This document shows, in pieces, positions 23,092-35,550 of a stretch of 64,000 nucleotides of DNA. A model generated the notes under the pieces. It was not told the origin of the DNA, made no database searches, and worked only from the letters and a program-made list of their open reading frames with translations. The first letter of the stretch is position 1, and each line of letters starts with the position of its first letter. Origin of the DNA: Lineus longissimus (lineage: Eukaryota > Nemertea > Pilidiophora > Heteronemertea > Lineidae). The position numbers were made by a program, and so were the translations under genes. The stretch lies in NCBI RefSeq assembly GCF_910592395.1, contig NC_088310.1, positions 3,357,501 through 3,421,500 of the forward strand. The letters run 5' to 3'.

Positions 23092-23828
23092 CTTGTTGGA
23101 CCAGACAATACACGGCTCACTGGACTTTGCGCAACGAAATGAAACGAGCGAAATGGGGGAGCGACTATTATGTTTTACCCCGGTACGTCAAGTTCGATAC
23201 ATGGTGTCAGTCACCAGTGAGTGATGACCCACATCCACCCAGGCAGCTGAGACACATGTCTTGTTGGACATGCCTACCGATTTTTACTAAAATAAAAGCA
23301 TAACTTCACTTCACACTTTTCGGGGTTGAAAATGTACTCACGTAAATCACCAAAATTACATGCCAAATTCGCACATGACATGTTATTTCTCAAAGTTTGG
23401 AAGCTCAAATGTGTGAATGTAATGTATGCGCGTAATGTATACTCTCAGCAAGCGAATAGTTTTGATCGTCGGTTTTTGATACGAATCATTTCCTGTATTG
23501 CCGTTACAAGCCGTTGTCTGAATATGATGTGAACCTGTTTACCGTTCAATGCTGCCCCCTGTGACGCTGTACCCGCAAATGTTCAATGAACAAAATGCTG
23601 ATAATGACTTACACGGCTTGTTAGCATCGTAAACATAGTGGTACCCGGGTTAACTGTCTTTGCGTTTGGCCTGATTTTACAACGATTACTCCCCATGTAA
23701 CCACGATCTAGGATGGACAGGCTGTGTATTATGAATAGGAAAAGTCACCTAGGGACCGTTGCGTAGAATACTTTTTTGGCGAAATATTGCGCAAAGTCCA
23801 GTAAGCCACAATACACGGCTTGGAGCAG
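23092..23828. repeat. Inverted-repeat pair around TTGCGCAAAGTCCAGT
   Basis: CACTGGACTTTGCGCAACGAAAT near 23118 is matched in reverse complement at about 23780-23806 (AAATATTGCGCAAAGTCCAGT AAGCC). Next to each arm lies the same direct motif ACAATACACGGCT (about 23104 and 23812). The arms are about 25-30 bp and some 650 bp apart. The mixture of inverted and direct identity suggests a rearranged insertion. Confidence 0.55.
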
Positions 23829-23884
23829 CCATCTCCGTCACAGAGTTCCAATGTCTCGTATTATCGAGATTCGCCTTCTCTCGC

Positions 23885-24215
23885 TGTATGAATTAGTTGT
23901 CCTCTCACACGAGGCTAATCAGTTAGTCGAAGAGTTAATGGGGTGTCTGGGGAGATTCCGCTTCTGCTTGACCGACAAGCTTATCACCTGTCTCATACCA
24001 CAGACTTCTGAACACTGCATTTGCAACATACCTTCCGTTGTCCGAGGACGGTTGTCAGGTACTGTAAACCGTTTTTTGCGAATATTCTGATATTGGTCCA
24101 CCTTGTCTGTTTTCGTGTATTATGTCTGTATTCTCCTCACTCATTGTCTCAATTAGTAATCCTCTCAAATAAGGCCAGTTAGTTGGTCGAGGTGATAGTG
24201 AAGTGCCTGGGAACA
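23885..24215 (+). repeat. Tandem duplication, two units 260 bp apart
   Basis: AATTAGTTGTCCTCTCACAC at 23891 recurs as AATTAGTAATCCTCTCAAAT at 24151. The similarity continues through CAGTTAGTCGAAGAG / CAGTTAGTTGGTCGAGG and TGTCTGGGGA / TGCCTGGGAA. Confidence 0.65.
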
Positions 24216-25280
24216 TGTATCCACTAGGTGTTTGATCTTCAAGGATTTCACCTTGTCTTATACTGATATGTATAAAGATTCATCAATTAACCATCCCATA
24301 AAGGGGATATTTTGGAGGATAAACACAACAACAAAATAGTCGGGCAAAAATGGTCCGTGTAATATGTCGCATTTAGTGTACTTCAGAGACAAAAACTCCC
24401 AATGCTGTCGAGTATGGAAAAATATAACGTCTTGAATAAAAACGGCATTTTTTGCTAATGGAAGGTGCAAGCTGGCTATTTGAGCGATAGGTAAGTAATT
24501 TCAGCTACAATAGGGTTGGAAAAAAACAGGATGACACCACTTTTTGCTCCGTTACTTGTCTTTTTTTTCTTAGGATGGAATCATTATACCGTCCTGAAAT
24601 AAATCCAGGGTTAATGTTTGTCCTCTCCATCCCTCACACAAAGCCGAGATGCTTAGGTTATACATGTCAGTATAAGGCGTACATTACCTTAAGTCAACAT
24701 CACAGAACTAGATACAACCTTGGTTCTTGTACATGTACTTCTCATGATTGTTATGAATGAAAGTGGCACTCAGAAATCCTGGAGAATAATAGTAAGCATT
24801 CATTGCAGCACCCGTTGAGACAAAGATTGCTGGTTTGTGCATATATTTTTGAGGCTGAAGAGTGCCACAGTAAGCCAGTCAGAAAACACTCCCTAGAGTA
24901 CAGATTGCTGGAAAAAACTGAACTTATTCTCCAAGGTAATAAAGACGCGATGTTCTTCTGATCCGTCACGTTTCTTCTTTTTCACATTACCGACAGCTGC
25001 CCTATCTTTAGATGAGATTATATCCTAGTCACCAATGGGAGAGCCTTGTTCTTGTCAACACCCATCTTTATAAATATTGGTTCACTTAATTACTCCCTGG
25101 GGGTAGTTTCGTGTGTCTCCAAGCTGTAGACTTCTTCTTCAGTTGCTTCTGAAGGCTTGGGTGAACCCACTTCTCCTTTTACCCTATAGTACATGAAGCT
25201 GCATCTGTGACCATTTCGACGACATGCCTATTGTACGGTGAGGTGTAACAATGTGAGATGAATGGTGAGATACCGTCAAA
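24216..25280. other. Non-coding stretch, nothing recognised
   Basis: No supported feature apart from short A and T runs. Confidence 0.45.
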
Positions 25281-25790
25281 GTCACAACTGATATCCCTGA
25301 AACCGTATTTCCAAATGCTAGAGTCGGATCAGAAAACAAGTTCTCAAATGGCCAGTAAAACCTGAAACCACATTTCTTACACAGTAGCTTTGTACAGTAG
25401 CTTTTAAATCAAACATTTATGATTATCGAAAAACATTTGCTTATGCTGCAAGGATACATCGGTCAACTGGGAATGCCACTGCATCTATCTATAGCAAGTG
25501 AGACCAAAAACCATATTCCCTACCTTTCCTTGCAGCTTCGAAAAGAAGGTTACCAATCTTTGCAAAATTTGCTGATGCTGCAAAAATGATGATGCACTCA
25601 TACTGCTGACATTCAATCTTTCACCTGCCGATGCGGCTGAATCGTTTACGAGGTTCAGTCCCCTGTTTTCTACACATCTTTGCCTATAGCAGGTGAGACC
25701 TGAAACCTTATTCTCAATTCTTTCATTAGCAAATCTGTATAATGAAATACGAGCTTGTGCAGACCCAAACCTTATCTCCAAAAAATCGGC
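25281..25790 (+). repeat. Short diverged repeats around ACCTGAAACC(A/T)(C/T)ATT
   Basis: Related blocks occur near 25293, 25355, 25500, 25693 and 25762 (forms such as CCCTGAAACCGTATTTCC, ACCTGAAACCACATTTC, ACCTGAAACCTTATTCTC). Spacing is irregular at about 60-190 bp. Similarity is limited to 15-25 bases per block, so the relationship is less certain than for the neighbouring array. Confidence 0.45.
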
Positions 25791-25869
25791 CAAGTTTAAA
25801 AAATAAAGGCTTGAGCCTATCTATTGCAAAAATTTCTGCAAAGGTTAGATGCACCTGATTATGATATTG

Positions 25870-26440
25870 CATTGAAAACCGGGATGCTGCCGCATTATTT
25901 ACAAGTTACAGCCAGCTGAATTGTACTTGTCCTAGATGCCATCTGAGCTGTGAAATATCGGAAATTCTTAAATCGTGTCGTAAGCATATTGAATTTCGTT
26001 GCGTTTGGTAAATAGTCGACTCCAGTAGCATTTTGATGTTGGTGAGAAGAATTGGATATTTGCTACTGTGTCACGTTTTCCAGCACTTCCTGTACCGGTG
26101 TGACCTGACACGTTATTTTTATACAGCTCATGAAACAAAAGCTTTCTAAACGATGGAAAAATTTGGGTGAATGCAGGGATTGTTGATGCTCCTAATGTTA
26201 CATCCCAAACCTGGGATGCTACTGCATTATTGGCAAGTTTCAGCCAGCTGAACAATTACTCGCTTTCCTTGATGTCTTCTAAGCTGCTCAATCCTTTGCA
26301 AGGAATATCGGAAATTCTTAAAATTGTCTCGGTTGTACTGGATTTCGTCTCATTTCATAAGTAGTCGAGGTTGTCGATGCACGAAATGCAGCATCACAAA
26401 CCAGGGATGCTACTGGGGTTTTACATTGCAGCCCCAAGGC
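25870..26440 (+). repeat. Tandem duplication, two long units and a third partial
   Basis: GGGATGCTGCCGCATTATT at 25881 recurs as GGGATGCTACTGCATTATT at 26213 (332 bp), and GGGATGCTACTGG begins again at 26404. Units share CAGCCAGCTGAA, ATATCGGAAATTCTTAAA and a downstream TAAATAGTCGA / TAAGTAGTCGA block. The identical 18-bp ATATCGGAAATTCTTAAA is striking given the divergence elsewhere. Confidence 0.75.
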
Positions 26441-29260
26441 GTTCACCTGAACTCTACCAGTTTAAAATATATATTTGAAGGGACGGAGTATGAAATAATT
26501 CTATTGATACAAAGCAGTATCCTCCACAAAATACATGGAAGCAGCCGGATGCATTTGGATTACTTTTAACTGAGAAGGATCCGGGGTATGTTTGAAAGAG
26601 TTTTTAAATACTTTGGATAAATCTTTAAAAGGATACTTGAAGGCAGCTCTGAGCGATTTAGTTTTAATGACTTTCAAAGTGACTTTTCAAAGTCAAACTC
26701 AGATGGAAACTAAAAACAACATATCTTGGTAAATAATCAAAGGCTCTGATTCTGAATATGTTTTTTATCTCTTTGACAACTACTGCTATCATTTGAACCC
26801 TTTAACCCTTCAGCTGGCTATAATGCACTTCAGCCGCATAGCAGGTGGACATGAACATGACGTGCTATGTAACTGTAAATTACTCCCTGCATAAGGGCCA
26901 AAAACGAGTGATTTTTGTTGGAAGGGGCCGTGTTTGAAAGTGAAGATTGTCTCATAGGCCAATTCTGGCTAACACTTTCATTAGCGGTGACACTATAATG
27001 ATCAGATCTCTTCTGTCACTTTCCAGTCATCACTACTGTCCTTGAACGAGCAGTTTCCTCGGTACATCATTACCGAGGCAGCCATCAGAATGCAAACGAA
27101 TGCTGAGGGGGAGCTTCCTGCTCAGATGACATTTTGTTCCGAGATTTGCATTTGAGATTTTAATTGTGTTGTCTACGGTTTCTTTCCGAGGTCAGGTATA
27201 AATAGGAAAATACTCTTAAGTGCTCAACCAATTACTTAAGCCAAACCTCATTCAGTGAGGTTGCGACATTTCTGAAGAAGAAAATGGCACTAGTATTCAA
27301 TAATAACAAAAATAGAAACAAAATTGGTTGAGTCATTCACTGACTTTTCATTTCCATCAAACAGTATTTATACTCAGCCATTCTTTTACATTCCTTCTTA
27401 TTTCAGCCTTCACCATCAAAATGGGAATAGCCGAAAACTTGCGATATTGCCCTGACAAGTCAGACAGAGACAGATCACCTTAGGTTCCGCATTACAGATG
27501 CATCATATTTTTTCTGGGATGATATGTTGATATTCTGCGAGTTCATTTGACCTCTAAATTCTAAACTGACCGTGTACTCATTAACCTGCTCAGGTAGTTA
27601 GACGCATTAACACTCTAAATGTCCTGAAATTAAGAAACAAATTAGAACTATTTCGGCAAACTGAGATATCCCGAAATTTATCAAGTTTAGCAGAAATAAA
27701 CTCAATAGATTCGATTGGTTTTTTTTCTAAATTTGATACTTTTCAAAGCGAGCACACTTTCATACTTTTAAACACTATCCAAAGTCAGTAAACATCCTCA
27801 CATTTCAAGATGCCCGCAAGTGCCACAATTTACCACTCGTCTGTGTAACATTCTCATTAAAAAAAAAGAAAACGTAGTCATTTCTGTTGCGAACATCGGA
27901 TTCCCGCTCTTGATTACTGGACCTTCAACTGAGAACCTTTTGAATCGGCTCCTCATTATGTGTCGCAGCACATTCACCAAGCAGCAAAGAAAGAATTAAT
28001 GAGACTTCGCTCATTTATATCAACTTTTGAGGCATCACTCCGTAATTAGACGAATCATTACATTGTGTTCATTTTCTTTAAAAGCAAAATTCCACTCTCT
28101 CTAAAACCCTCGGGCAAATCGGTTACAGTGATCTCATGGAATTCAAATTGATTGCTTCAATTATCTCGAGTGCTTATCTTACACTGGTAGGTGGTTATAG
28201 TACGCTAATTCTTTCACAGTTATCGAAATGAGCCATGGACAGGATGGTAGTTCTCCATGTAACTGAAGGTATTTCCTCTTAAGTATTTGACTAAGATTGC
28301 TTTTAAAAACCACTTCCAGCATGTCTCTGGAGAGTTGAATTTCAAGGCCAGAATATCTTTGTCTGTTTGCTGGCTTTATTGATTCCACTCTTGTCATTTT
28401 CGCTAGTTTGAACAATGCACGATACGAAAACAACACGTCAGTAACCAAAAAGCATTAAAGCCACTGTTAACCCATTGTTTTTCTCCCTCTCCATATTAGA
28501 AATGTGAGTTGCTTGTGATGGATTTATTCTCCCTGTCCAAAGAGTCAACATCATCAAATTGTCACAAAGCTGAAGTAGAAGAAGGATAACATATGATACA
28601 ACAATAACTCAGTGCTATCAAGGAAACCATGGCGTTCTCAACAAAAAACAACGTCTTTGTCCACCATGTTCATCCACAATTTACACAAATAGTTTCTTAG
28701 ATGCCTCATGTGTGTTTCTTTGAGTACCTACCTTATTCCAGCCCAAAATCACAGCGATGAAATAGCAGCTTTTGTTGTTTGCACCACTGGACGTCCTTGG
28801 CGTTCACATTCTGTCATTGTCTTATTGTTCTCAGGAGCATTGCTTCATTTTTCGTTTTCTTTCTTGAATGGGAGATATAAAAGTTGAGTGCGGTATTGGG
28901 AAATGATTTTCATCATGGGCGCTCCGTCGGAGTTCCTGTAATAAAGGACGCGCGTCGGAAGTTCCCGTGTGAATCAACCACGTTGTTCTTGTAATTGACA
29001 GAAGCTTGTAGCAGCGAAAGGTTTTCATTGATTGATTGAAAAAGTCTTTGAACTGCAGATTGCAGCTGTTTGTTCTCGCTTGTTGCGGCATTTAGGTAGC
29101 TTTGTACGGAAACGCCTGGATTTGTTTGAATGGTATGGAGCCTTCCTCATTAGCTCATTCTTACCAATAGTCTTGTCGCCAAGGAGGATGAGTGAGCACT
29201 GATTGCGCATTGTGGGGAAATTCATCTTGATTACTGAGGTTTTGCATCTTATCAACATTT
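26441..29260. other. Non-coding stretch with one short hairpin
   Basis: CCTCGGTA at 27057-27064 pairs with TACCGAGG at 27071-27078 around a 6-base loop. No gene or mobile element is seen in the remainder. Confidence 0.45.
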
Positions 29261-29261
29261 C

Positions 29262-29345
29262 AATCATTGCTCAGCTTTCAGAAAACGCGCGTACGGGCGG
29301 AGGCTACGGTAGGAAATACCGCTGGAAATTCAGTATGCATTTAAA
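29262..29345 (+). pseudogene. Diverged copy of the start of the exon-like frame at 6989
   Basis: Starting from an acceptor-like tract ending in GCTTTCAG, the sequence shares colinear blocks with 6973-7050: AACGCG, AGGCTACGG, AATACCGCTGGAA and TCAGTATG, all in the same order with one or two small indels. The reading frame is shifted between the two and similarity fades after about 80 bp. The simplest reading is a decayed duplicate of an exon start including its splice acceptor. Shared ancestry of an unrecognised repeat is the alternative. Confidence 0.4.
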
Positions 29346-32300
29346 TATTCATGTATTCCAGAGGGAGTGCAAGACTATGAGTTTAAGGATGGTCCAGTAA
29401 ATAAGGCAATGAGCGGGCTGAACCAGCCTTGTCTGCGATGCTTAAGGAAATGATGGCTTCATACCCCATGCCATTGTTTGGATGATGACATTGAAGTTCT
29501 TTTAGTACTATGGTATTTGGCTCAACATATTCTGGCTCACGCTTGGCCAGCAATCACCACTTCCCGGCATACGATTTTATGGGGCTTTGGGAACAAATAA
29601 TTTCTGAATATTCTTTCGTGGTATCATCTCAGAACCTGCTGGTTCTTCCATCAGAAATCTTGCCACCAGCTACCTGGTTAAGGATCATCATATGTAACTT
29701 TTTATGATCTAGTTGTTAAGGTTGCTTCATCGTTACCACTTTTGGTCTGTGATGTGTACTCCTGTCACGGAGCCAGAATATAGCTCTGTGATGATTAGTG
29801 TATCAATGTTAGTGAATGGCACGTCTGAGCCTAATGGTTATCAAAATCGTTACTTGACAAAGTGGTGGTCATTAATTTGGTCTGTTTACATGTATATCCA
29901 ATGATTGAAGAGAGTAACATCTAGCCACTAAAAGCCATTTAGAAACAAAGAATTTTCAAATCTGGACATCATGTTTTAAATATGAGCATGACGGAATAAA
30001 GTCAATGCCACCTATTGGAGGTACCCTTCGAATAAATATTAGTTCAAAGTAATCGTGCAGATACTCAACTGTATAAAGAAAACGTTGTATTTTTCCTTTT
30101 TTTTAAAAATGTTTGCAGTTTTTAATGAAATGGATAAGAAAACACCGTGAAATTGTTCTTTCTGGAGGCGAATGGATTTTTTTTCGTTATTTATGTAGAT
30201 ATCTATATATTGTTTTTTTATTCATTTGCAGAGTAATAACATATTAGATCTGTCAACAGTTAATGTTTTTTTTCTTGAATTCTTGTTGTGACTATGGATG
30301 AGATTTAGTTTTTTCCCAAAAATGTAATCCATTAGCTTCTTGCATTATGTATCAGAAACCTGATATTAGAAATTGCAATCAATGATAAAGAATGACAAAA
30401 AAGTAATATGAATATAATAGATTAGAGTCATGGATGACACTTTATTTGAAACTAGTTTGCTCATCTTGGTGGGCGCATATTCGCACAATGTTTGTTTGAC
30501 TAATGTATCAGAAGTAAGTCAATGTCTGACATTAGAATATTTGATGAAAGTATCTGAAACCTTTTCATTACAGAAAGTCAACTCACCCTTGCGAATCAGC
30601 ATTTCCTTTCCCCTTGGGCATCATGTTGTCCACAGAGATAACCAAGTAATTTGCCCAGGTAAACTAACAAGGCTTTGGAAAAGTTTTTAAAAGGGTTTTA
30701 AAATTAGGTGTCATTGAATCGACCGCAGGAATACCCATTGGCTGAGCTGCGGCTCATGAAAAGTTTTAAGAAGTAAGTTGTGATTATTCGCCAAAGATAA
30801 ATAAGTTGACGAATTTACTTGTGCTAATGTGGACTATGTGTGAGCATTTTGACCAACATGGCATTGACATGGACCTCTCGATCCCGAATCATATATTTCT
30901 AAGACGAATAGAAGAAAATTGGCAATCGAATGTTTGCTTTTCGCACATGACCCAACTATTGGTGTTCCGTCATAAGAAAATCATGTTCATATTGATCTCT
31001 ACTGTGTCGGTTGCCTCCCCGAACTGTAATTTCGACACGTCAGCGCCTTACAATGATTATGATCACAGCTCGTCCATCATCACACCATCGGACGTTCACT
31101 CCTGATCGCTCGCCTCGATTGGCGATGATGATGGTTTACTATGCGTCTGATGACCTGAGACGATTTGTCACTGTGTCATGTAATTGTTACGATCTCGCCA
31201 GATGTTGGTGTTTCTTGTAGTGAAATATTGCTAACGGTCGCACGCTGGCGTGTTTTGATGGAAATAATGACATTTTCATGTCTAATTAATGTGATTCCTT
31301 GTGTAGGCTACACCAATTTGATGAGTTTGGTACTATTGTCACCTGATTTCTGGCCCCGTTGAAGATTCCAGATTTTGATCTCATTATTTTCCAATTGAGA
31401 TAAAAGTAAGCAGTTTTCAGCATGCTGTCCACTGCAGCATGCTGTCCACTGCCCGCATTGACAGACCGAAAAAAAGGATTCTGCAGCAAAAGGGTTAAGT
31501 TAGAATAGCTAGGCTGATGAATGGCTTGGTTATCCTGTACATCTGTAGGTTGAAATTAATATCCATACCGGTAGCTGCCTTGAATATTTAGTCTCAGTGG
31601 CTGCTATCCAAGGAATAATCTACTTTTTGTTGTCCTCCATGGAACTTGACTCTTCTGCCGACCTTTCCCATTTGTACTCCGTGGCCAGTATGGTAATCTC
31701 GTCATATAGACAACGTATGAAACCACTTCAGACTGTCATTTAAGACGCGAGAAACTAATGGCCTACCGCTTGAGATGCATAAGAATAAGCACAGGAATGA
31801 GTTGAGCATGACTAATCAGCCAATAGTGGTCGAATTAGGAAGTCTGAGACTACATGCACTTTTAGTTTGTGGGCATGCCTGATAAGAGTCTCTTTGAAGA
31901 CCTACGCCCTTTGTTGAGTCGCTTTATAGGCCTACGCCCTACGGCGCTGTGTATGCGTGCATTGATGTGTATAACTGCATTCCTGACACCTAACCTTACA
32001 TAATGACAACTCCTCATACCATCATTGTTCCTATCATCCCGACATCAACCAGCCAGGCTCTCGTGGTTTTATTCTCCCCTAAACGTACAGTATTCAGAAT
32101 TAATGAGATGTACAAACCTTCGTTGTCGAGGTGAACATAAACGCTTGGTCATGTTTTCTTACCAGTGAAATCCTGTCTACATACTTATTCATTTTTTTGC
32201 TGCTGGCTGGGCCAATAATTGCCTTTATATAATGTGTCATGGGCTTACAGAGCAGTCCCAAAGCCATTATCTTTTTGATTACGCATCATCTCATAAAAAC

Positions 32301-32872
32301 GTAACCTGATTGATGTTATATATTTTTTCTGCCAGTTAATTTTGTTATGTGTGTTTTTTCCCGTTACGTGTTTTTTCAAATGCTGCTGTTAAGAAAAAGT
32401 ACCCTTGTGAGAATAAAGATTCTGGGAACAGTTCAGCAAAGATTTTCTGTGAAAGTACGGTTTTTGAGGGCTGCTGATTTAGCTAGTAAGCAAAAGCAAA
32501 CGATCTTTGTCGCCGTAACTGACAAAGCTTAGAAAGACCTCAATGGCGGAAGATGTCCCTAGTTGTCCTCAGAGATATGAAACCGATTAGCAGTTGTCAA
32601 AAGCACTCATCAAATGTCTATCTAATTTCTGTATCCGCGTCACTGCACTGAGATAATCATATTGTAAAAGCCGCGGCTGTTTCCATGGATATCTGTTTGT
32701 ATTCATGTAGATTTCTGCTAGGATTCCGAGTCTCATTAGCAAAAAAGCTGTTCCTTTTCACTTCACTGATACCCTAACGAGAATCTCTATATCACAGGCT
32801 AGATTTCAAAACGAGTGAATCAGATTTATAGGATTGCTAGTGAGGCTATAAAAGCGTTTACACCATACATAT
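29346..32872. other. Non-coding stretch, nothing recognised
   Basis: Very AT-rich between about 30050 and 30420. A 17-bp unit AGCATGCTGTCCACTGC occurs twice in tandem at about 31419-31452. No gene is supported. Confidence 0.45.
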
Positions 32873-33193
32873 CACTAGTGGGAAACTTTTCCCGACTTCT
32901 TTACGGTTTGTCTAACTTTTACCTGATTTATCCGACAAAAGTCCGACATTGTCAGACTTTTCCCTGAAAAGTCGGATTTCTAAAAAAAAAGAAGAATACC
33001 AGGGTTTCCCAGAATAGGGCAATAAAGATCAAAGGGCTTTGTTGAATGGGGTTAATGAGGTGTGAGCCAAACACTCAGAGTGACTTAGATTAGTTAGATA
33101 ATTAGTATCAACATTTAGGATCACCTTTGTTTGGGAAGCCCTGGTATTTTTAACAGGTTTTTTAGAAATCCGACTTTTCGAGGAGAAGTCGGA
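32873..33193. mobile_element. Foldback/MITE element, family F, copy 2 (long form)
   Basis: Starts CACTAGTGGG, passes through the core (CTGATTTATCCGACAAAAGT, then a TGAAAAGTCGGATTTCTA arm), then a unique middle part GGGCAATAAAGATCAAAG ... GTGAGCCAAACACTCAGAGTG, and returns through an inverted TTTTTAGAAATCCGACTT arm. This copy joins the left arm, the middle and part of the right arm, and so helps to reconstruct the family as a whole. The end near 33193 is truncated relative to other right arms. Confidence 0.75.
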
Positions 33194-34160
33194 TATAAGA
33201 GTCAGTCTGATGTATTCTAAATAACAGTAATATGCACAACAACCTAGCGCTAACGCCAACGGAGAAAAGCCTTCCAATCCCGTTGCAAGTAACAGAGTCT
33301 CTACATATGCAATCTCTCTGACAGATCCATTCAATTATACTGACGGATGGAAATGGATTATATTAGGTCCAATTTCATCAGGCAGTACCCCGAGGGCCTC
33401 GCAATCCATTTTTTCGCAGACAAGACGGATCAATGAGGAACATATTTATTATTAACTGGAGGGATCCGGTGTATGTTACTCGGTATGGAATCGGTGAAGC
33501 ACAAGAAGATCTTATCTTATCTTATCTGATAAAAAAAGAATACTCTTTAGAGATCTGATGTTTTTTTCTCGAAAGTTTAAAACTAAATGTATACATATAT
33601 ATTGCATTTTTATATTTGGATCAGCTTTTGAGTTAATTCATTTTTGTAGTTATTAGGTTTCTATATGTTATATGCTACCAATATAAACCGCTATCTCCTT
33701 AGACATTTCCTTCAGAAACAAAAGCCAGCAATGTAGTGTAGGGCAGATTAGTTCAATTGACTATTGTGTTAAAGTCGACTTTCATGTTTTCTGAACCAGA
33801 TAAAGATAAGGATAAGGATTAAGATAAATCCCTATTACATTATTACATGACCATCGCAAATCCCCGTACCTTATCGGACAAAAGGTGTTATCTCACCTGT
33901 CCATAAAAACGAATGTTGTCCGGGGACGCCATGTCCACAGGCAACATCAGTATTTACGTACTTCTAATGGGTCTTATTAAAGAAGAAACATCGACAATCT
34001 TGCTTCCAATTCACCTGGTTACAGGGGTCTATATAGACCGGCAGCCCAGGGCCCTCGGGTTTGTTGAACTAGGTACCAATATTTGAGTGTGGGGGTGGGT
34101 AAAGGGTCATCTGAGATGAATAGATGTGGCAGTCTGCCGGGTAACCCCCGTTGCATGTGG
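33194..34160. other. Non-coding stretch with short simple repeats
   Basis: CTTAT-type repeats at about 33508-33527 and GATAAG-type repeats at about 33799-33826. No gene is supported. Confidence 0.45.
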
Positions 34161-34395
34161 GTCTGGGGACCCCCCAAAAGGACCTAAAAATGGTCCAAAG
34201 ATAGTTGACTGAGATACCACTTGTAACCAATAACACTCTGTGCTTACTACTAAACATACATCAAACGTGCTAGAGACATACATTTTTCGCGTCGCTAAGG
34301 GTCCGCCAGACCCCCTAAAAAGGGCCCAAAAAATGGGCTAGCATAGACGAGCGAGATACCAAGTAAAATTAATGCCAAATGATTAAGCACTGTCC
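34161..34395 (+). repeat. Tandem duplication, two units 140-142 bp apart
   Basis: A GACCCCCCAAAAGGACC-type block in the unit starting at 34161 recurs as AGACCCCCTAAAAAGGGCCC in the unit starting at 34301. GAGATACCA at 34211 recurs at 34353. Each unit also contains a small hairpin (GGACC...GGTCC in the first, GGGCCC...GGGCT in the second) at the equivalent place, so structure has been kept better than primary sequence. Confidence 0.65.
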
Positions 34396-34721
34396 ACTGT
34401 GTGTAAAACAGGTTACTCAAGATAAATTGTCCGTTGCACGAGCAGTACCAGACACCCCCAGACACCCCCTCGCCCCCAGAGTCCAACTAATATACTTTCG
34501 TTAAAATATCAAATGCCTCGGCTCGCAAAGAAATATTAGCTGCTGCGCGGGCTGCAGCAAAATGACTATCGCTGATCAATGAGATTTTGTTGAGGCAAAA
34601 CTGATTGGCAAACAATTGTCCCTGATGTGTTTTTTCTCAGCGAGTCTGATCACAGATCAAAATAAAGATAAAAGGCAAAATGGCCCATTGAGAGGCGCTA
34701 ATTAGTGTTTACATTTTGGGT

Positions 34722-34930
34722 CACTCTGAGTGTTTGGTTCACGCCTCCTTAATCCCATTCAACATACTAGTCCTTTGATCTTTAATGCCCTTTTTAGGAA
34801 GCCCTTATAATTTTCACATGTTTTCTAGAAATCCGACCATTCAGGGAAAAGTCGGAATGTCGGACTTTTGTCGGATAAATCAGGAAAAGGTTAGAGAAAC
34901 CGTTACGAAGCCGGAAAAAGCCTTTTACTA
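34722..34930. mobile_element. Foldback/MITE element, family F, copy 3 (right half)
   Basis: Begins CACTCTGAGTGTTTGGTTCA, runs through CCTTTGATCTTTAATGCCC and AGAAATCCGACCATTCAGGG to GTCGGATAAATCAGGAAAAG and CCGTTACGAAGCCGGAAAAA. It is the reverse-oriented counterpart of copy 2, lacking the left arm. Its distal end (TTTTACTACATCCACTG) is degenerate. Confidence 0.75.
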
Positions 34931-35550
34931 CATCCACTGAGAAATCTTGTCTAGATACTCAATGAATGCTCAGAAAGTTCAGTTCAAATTCCGCAACACT
35001 GCATCCCCTCCCCTAGACAGCCAAAAGTCACAATAAGTTAATTTAACCTCTTCATTTTGTCAACCTGATTCACCAGAAATATTGGTTTTAAATCATGTAT
35101 GTGGCATTTTCATTGGGGGGTGTGGGATGAAGTAGTTGGCTGTTTTCCCAGCTTCAGATGAGACGAGATAGGCGGCCGGATTTGATAGCTGATTACCTAG
35201 TTGTCGGCAGGCCAAACATGACTTAAATAATCAAGAATAATGGGCAATAAACGCGACGTGAGCTGGTTGACCGATTTTAATTATAATTGTCCTTTCGGCA
35301 CTTTCTTCATCATCACTATGGGATATGTCTGTTACAGATGGGAAATCTCTCGTTCATTATCCACTTGCCTGTTGCCATGTCTGATAAACTTGTTGGAAAG
35401 CAAACTTAACGAGAATTGTTCTTGTGCCAGTGATCCATACCCGTCCTGAAATCAGCAAAAGTTTGCTATCTCCTTTTGTCATTCTTTCATACTAACAGAA
35501 ATTGACAGGATTTTGAATAGTAGTAACTTAAGAAAGTCTTTTTTACGTGA
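34931..35550. other. Non-coding stretch, nothing recognised
   Basis: No supported feature. Confidence 0.45.

Noticed and set aside
33485-33540. Telomere- or regulatory-type repeat CTTAT/GATAAG
   Set aside because: Only three or four imperfect units, consistent with ordinary simple sequence.
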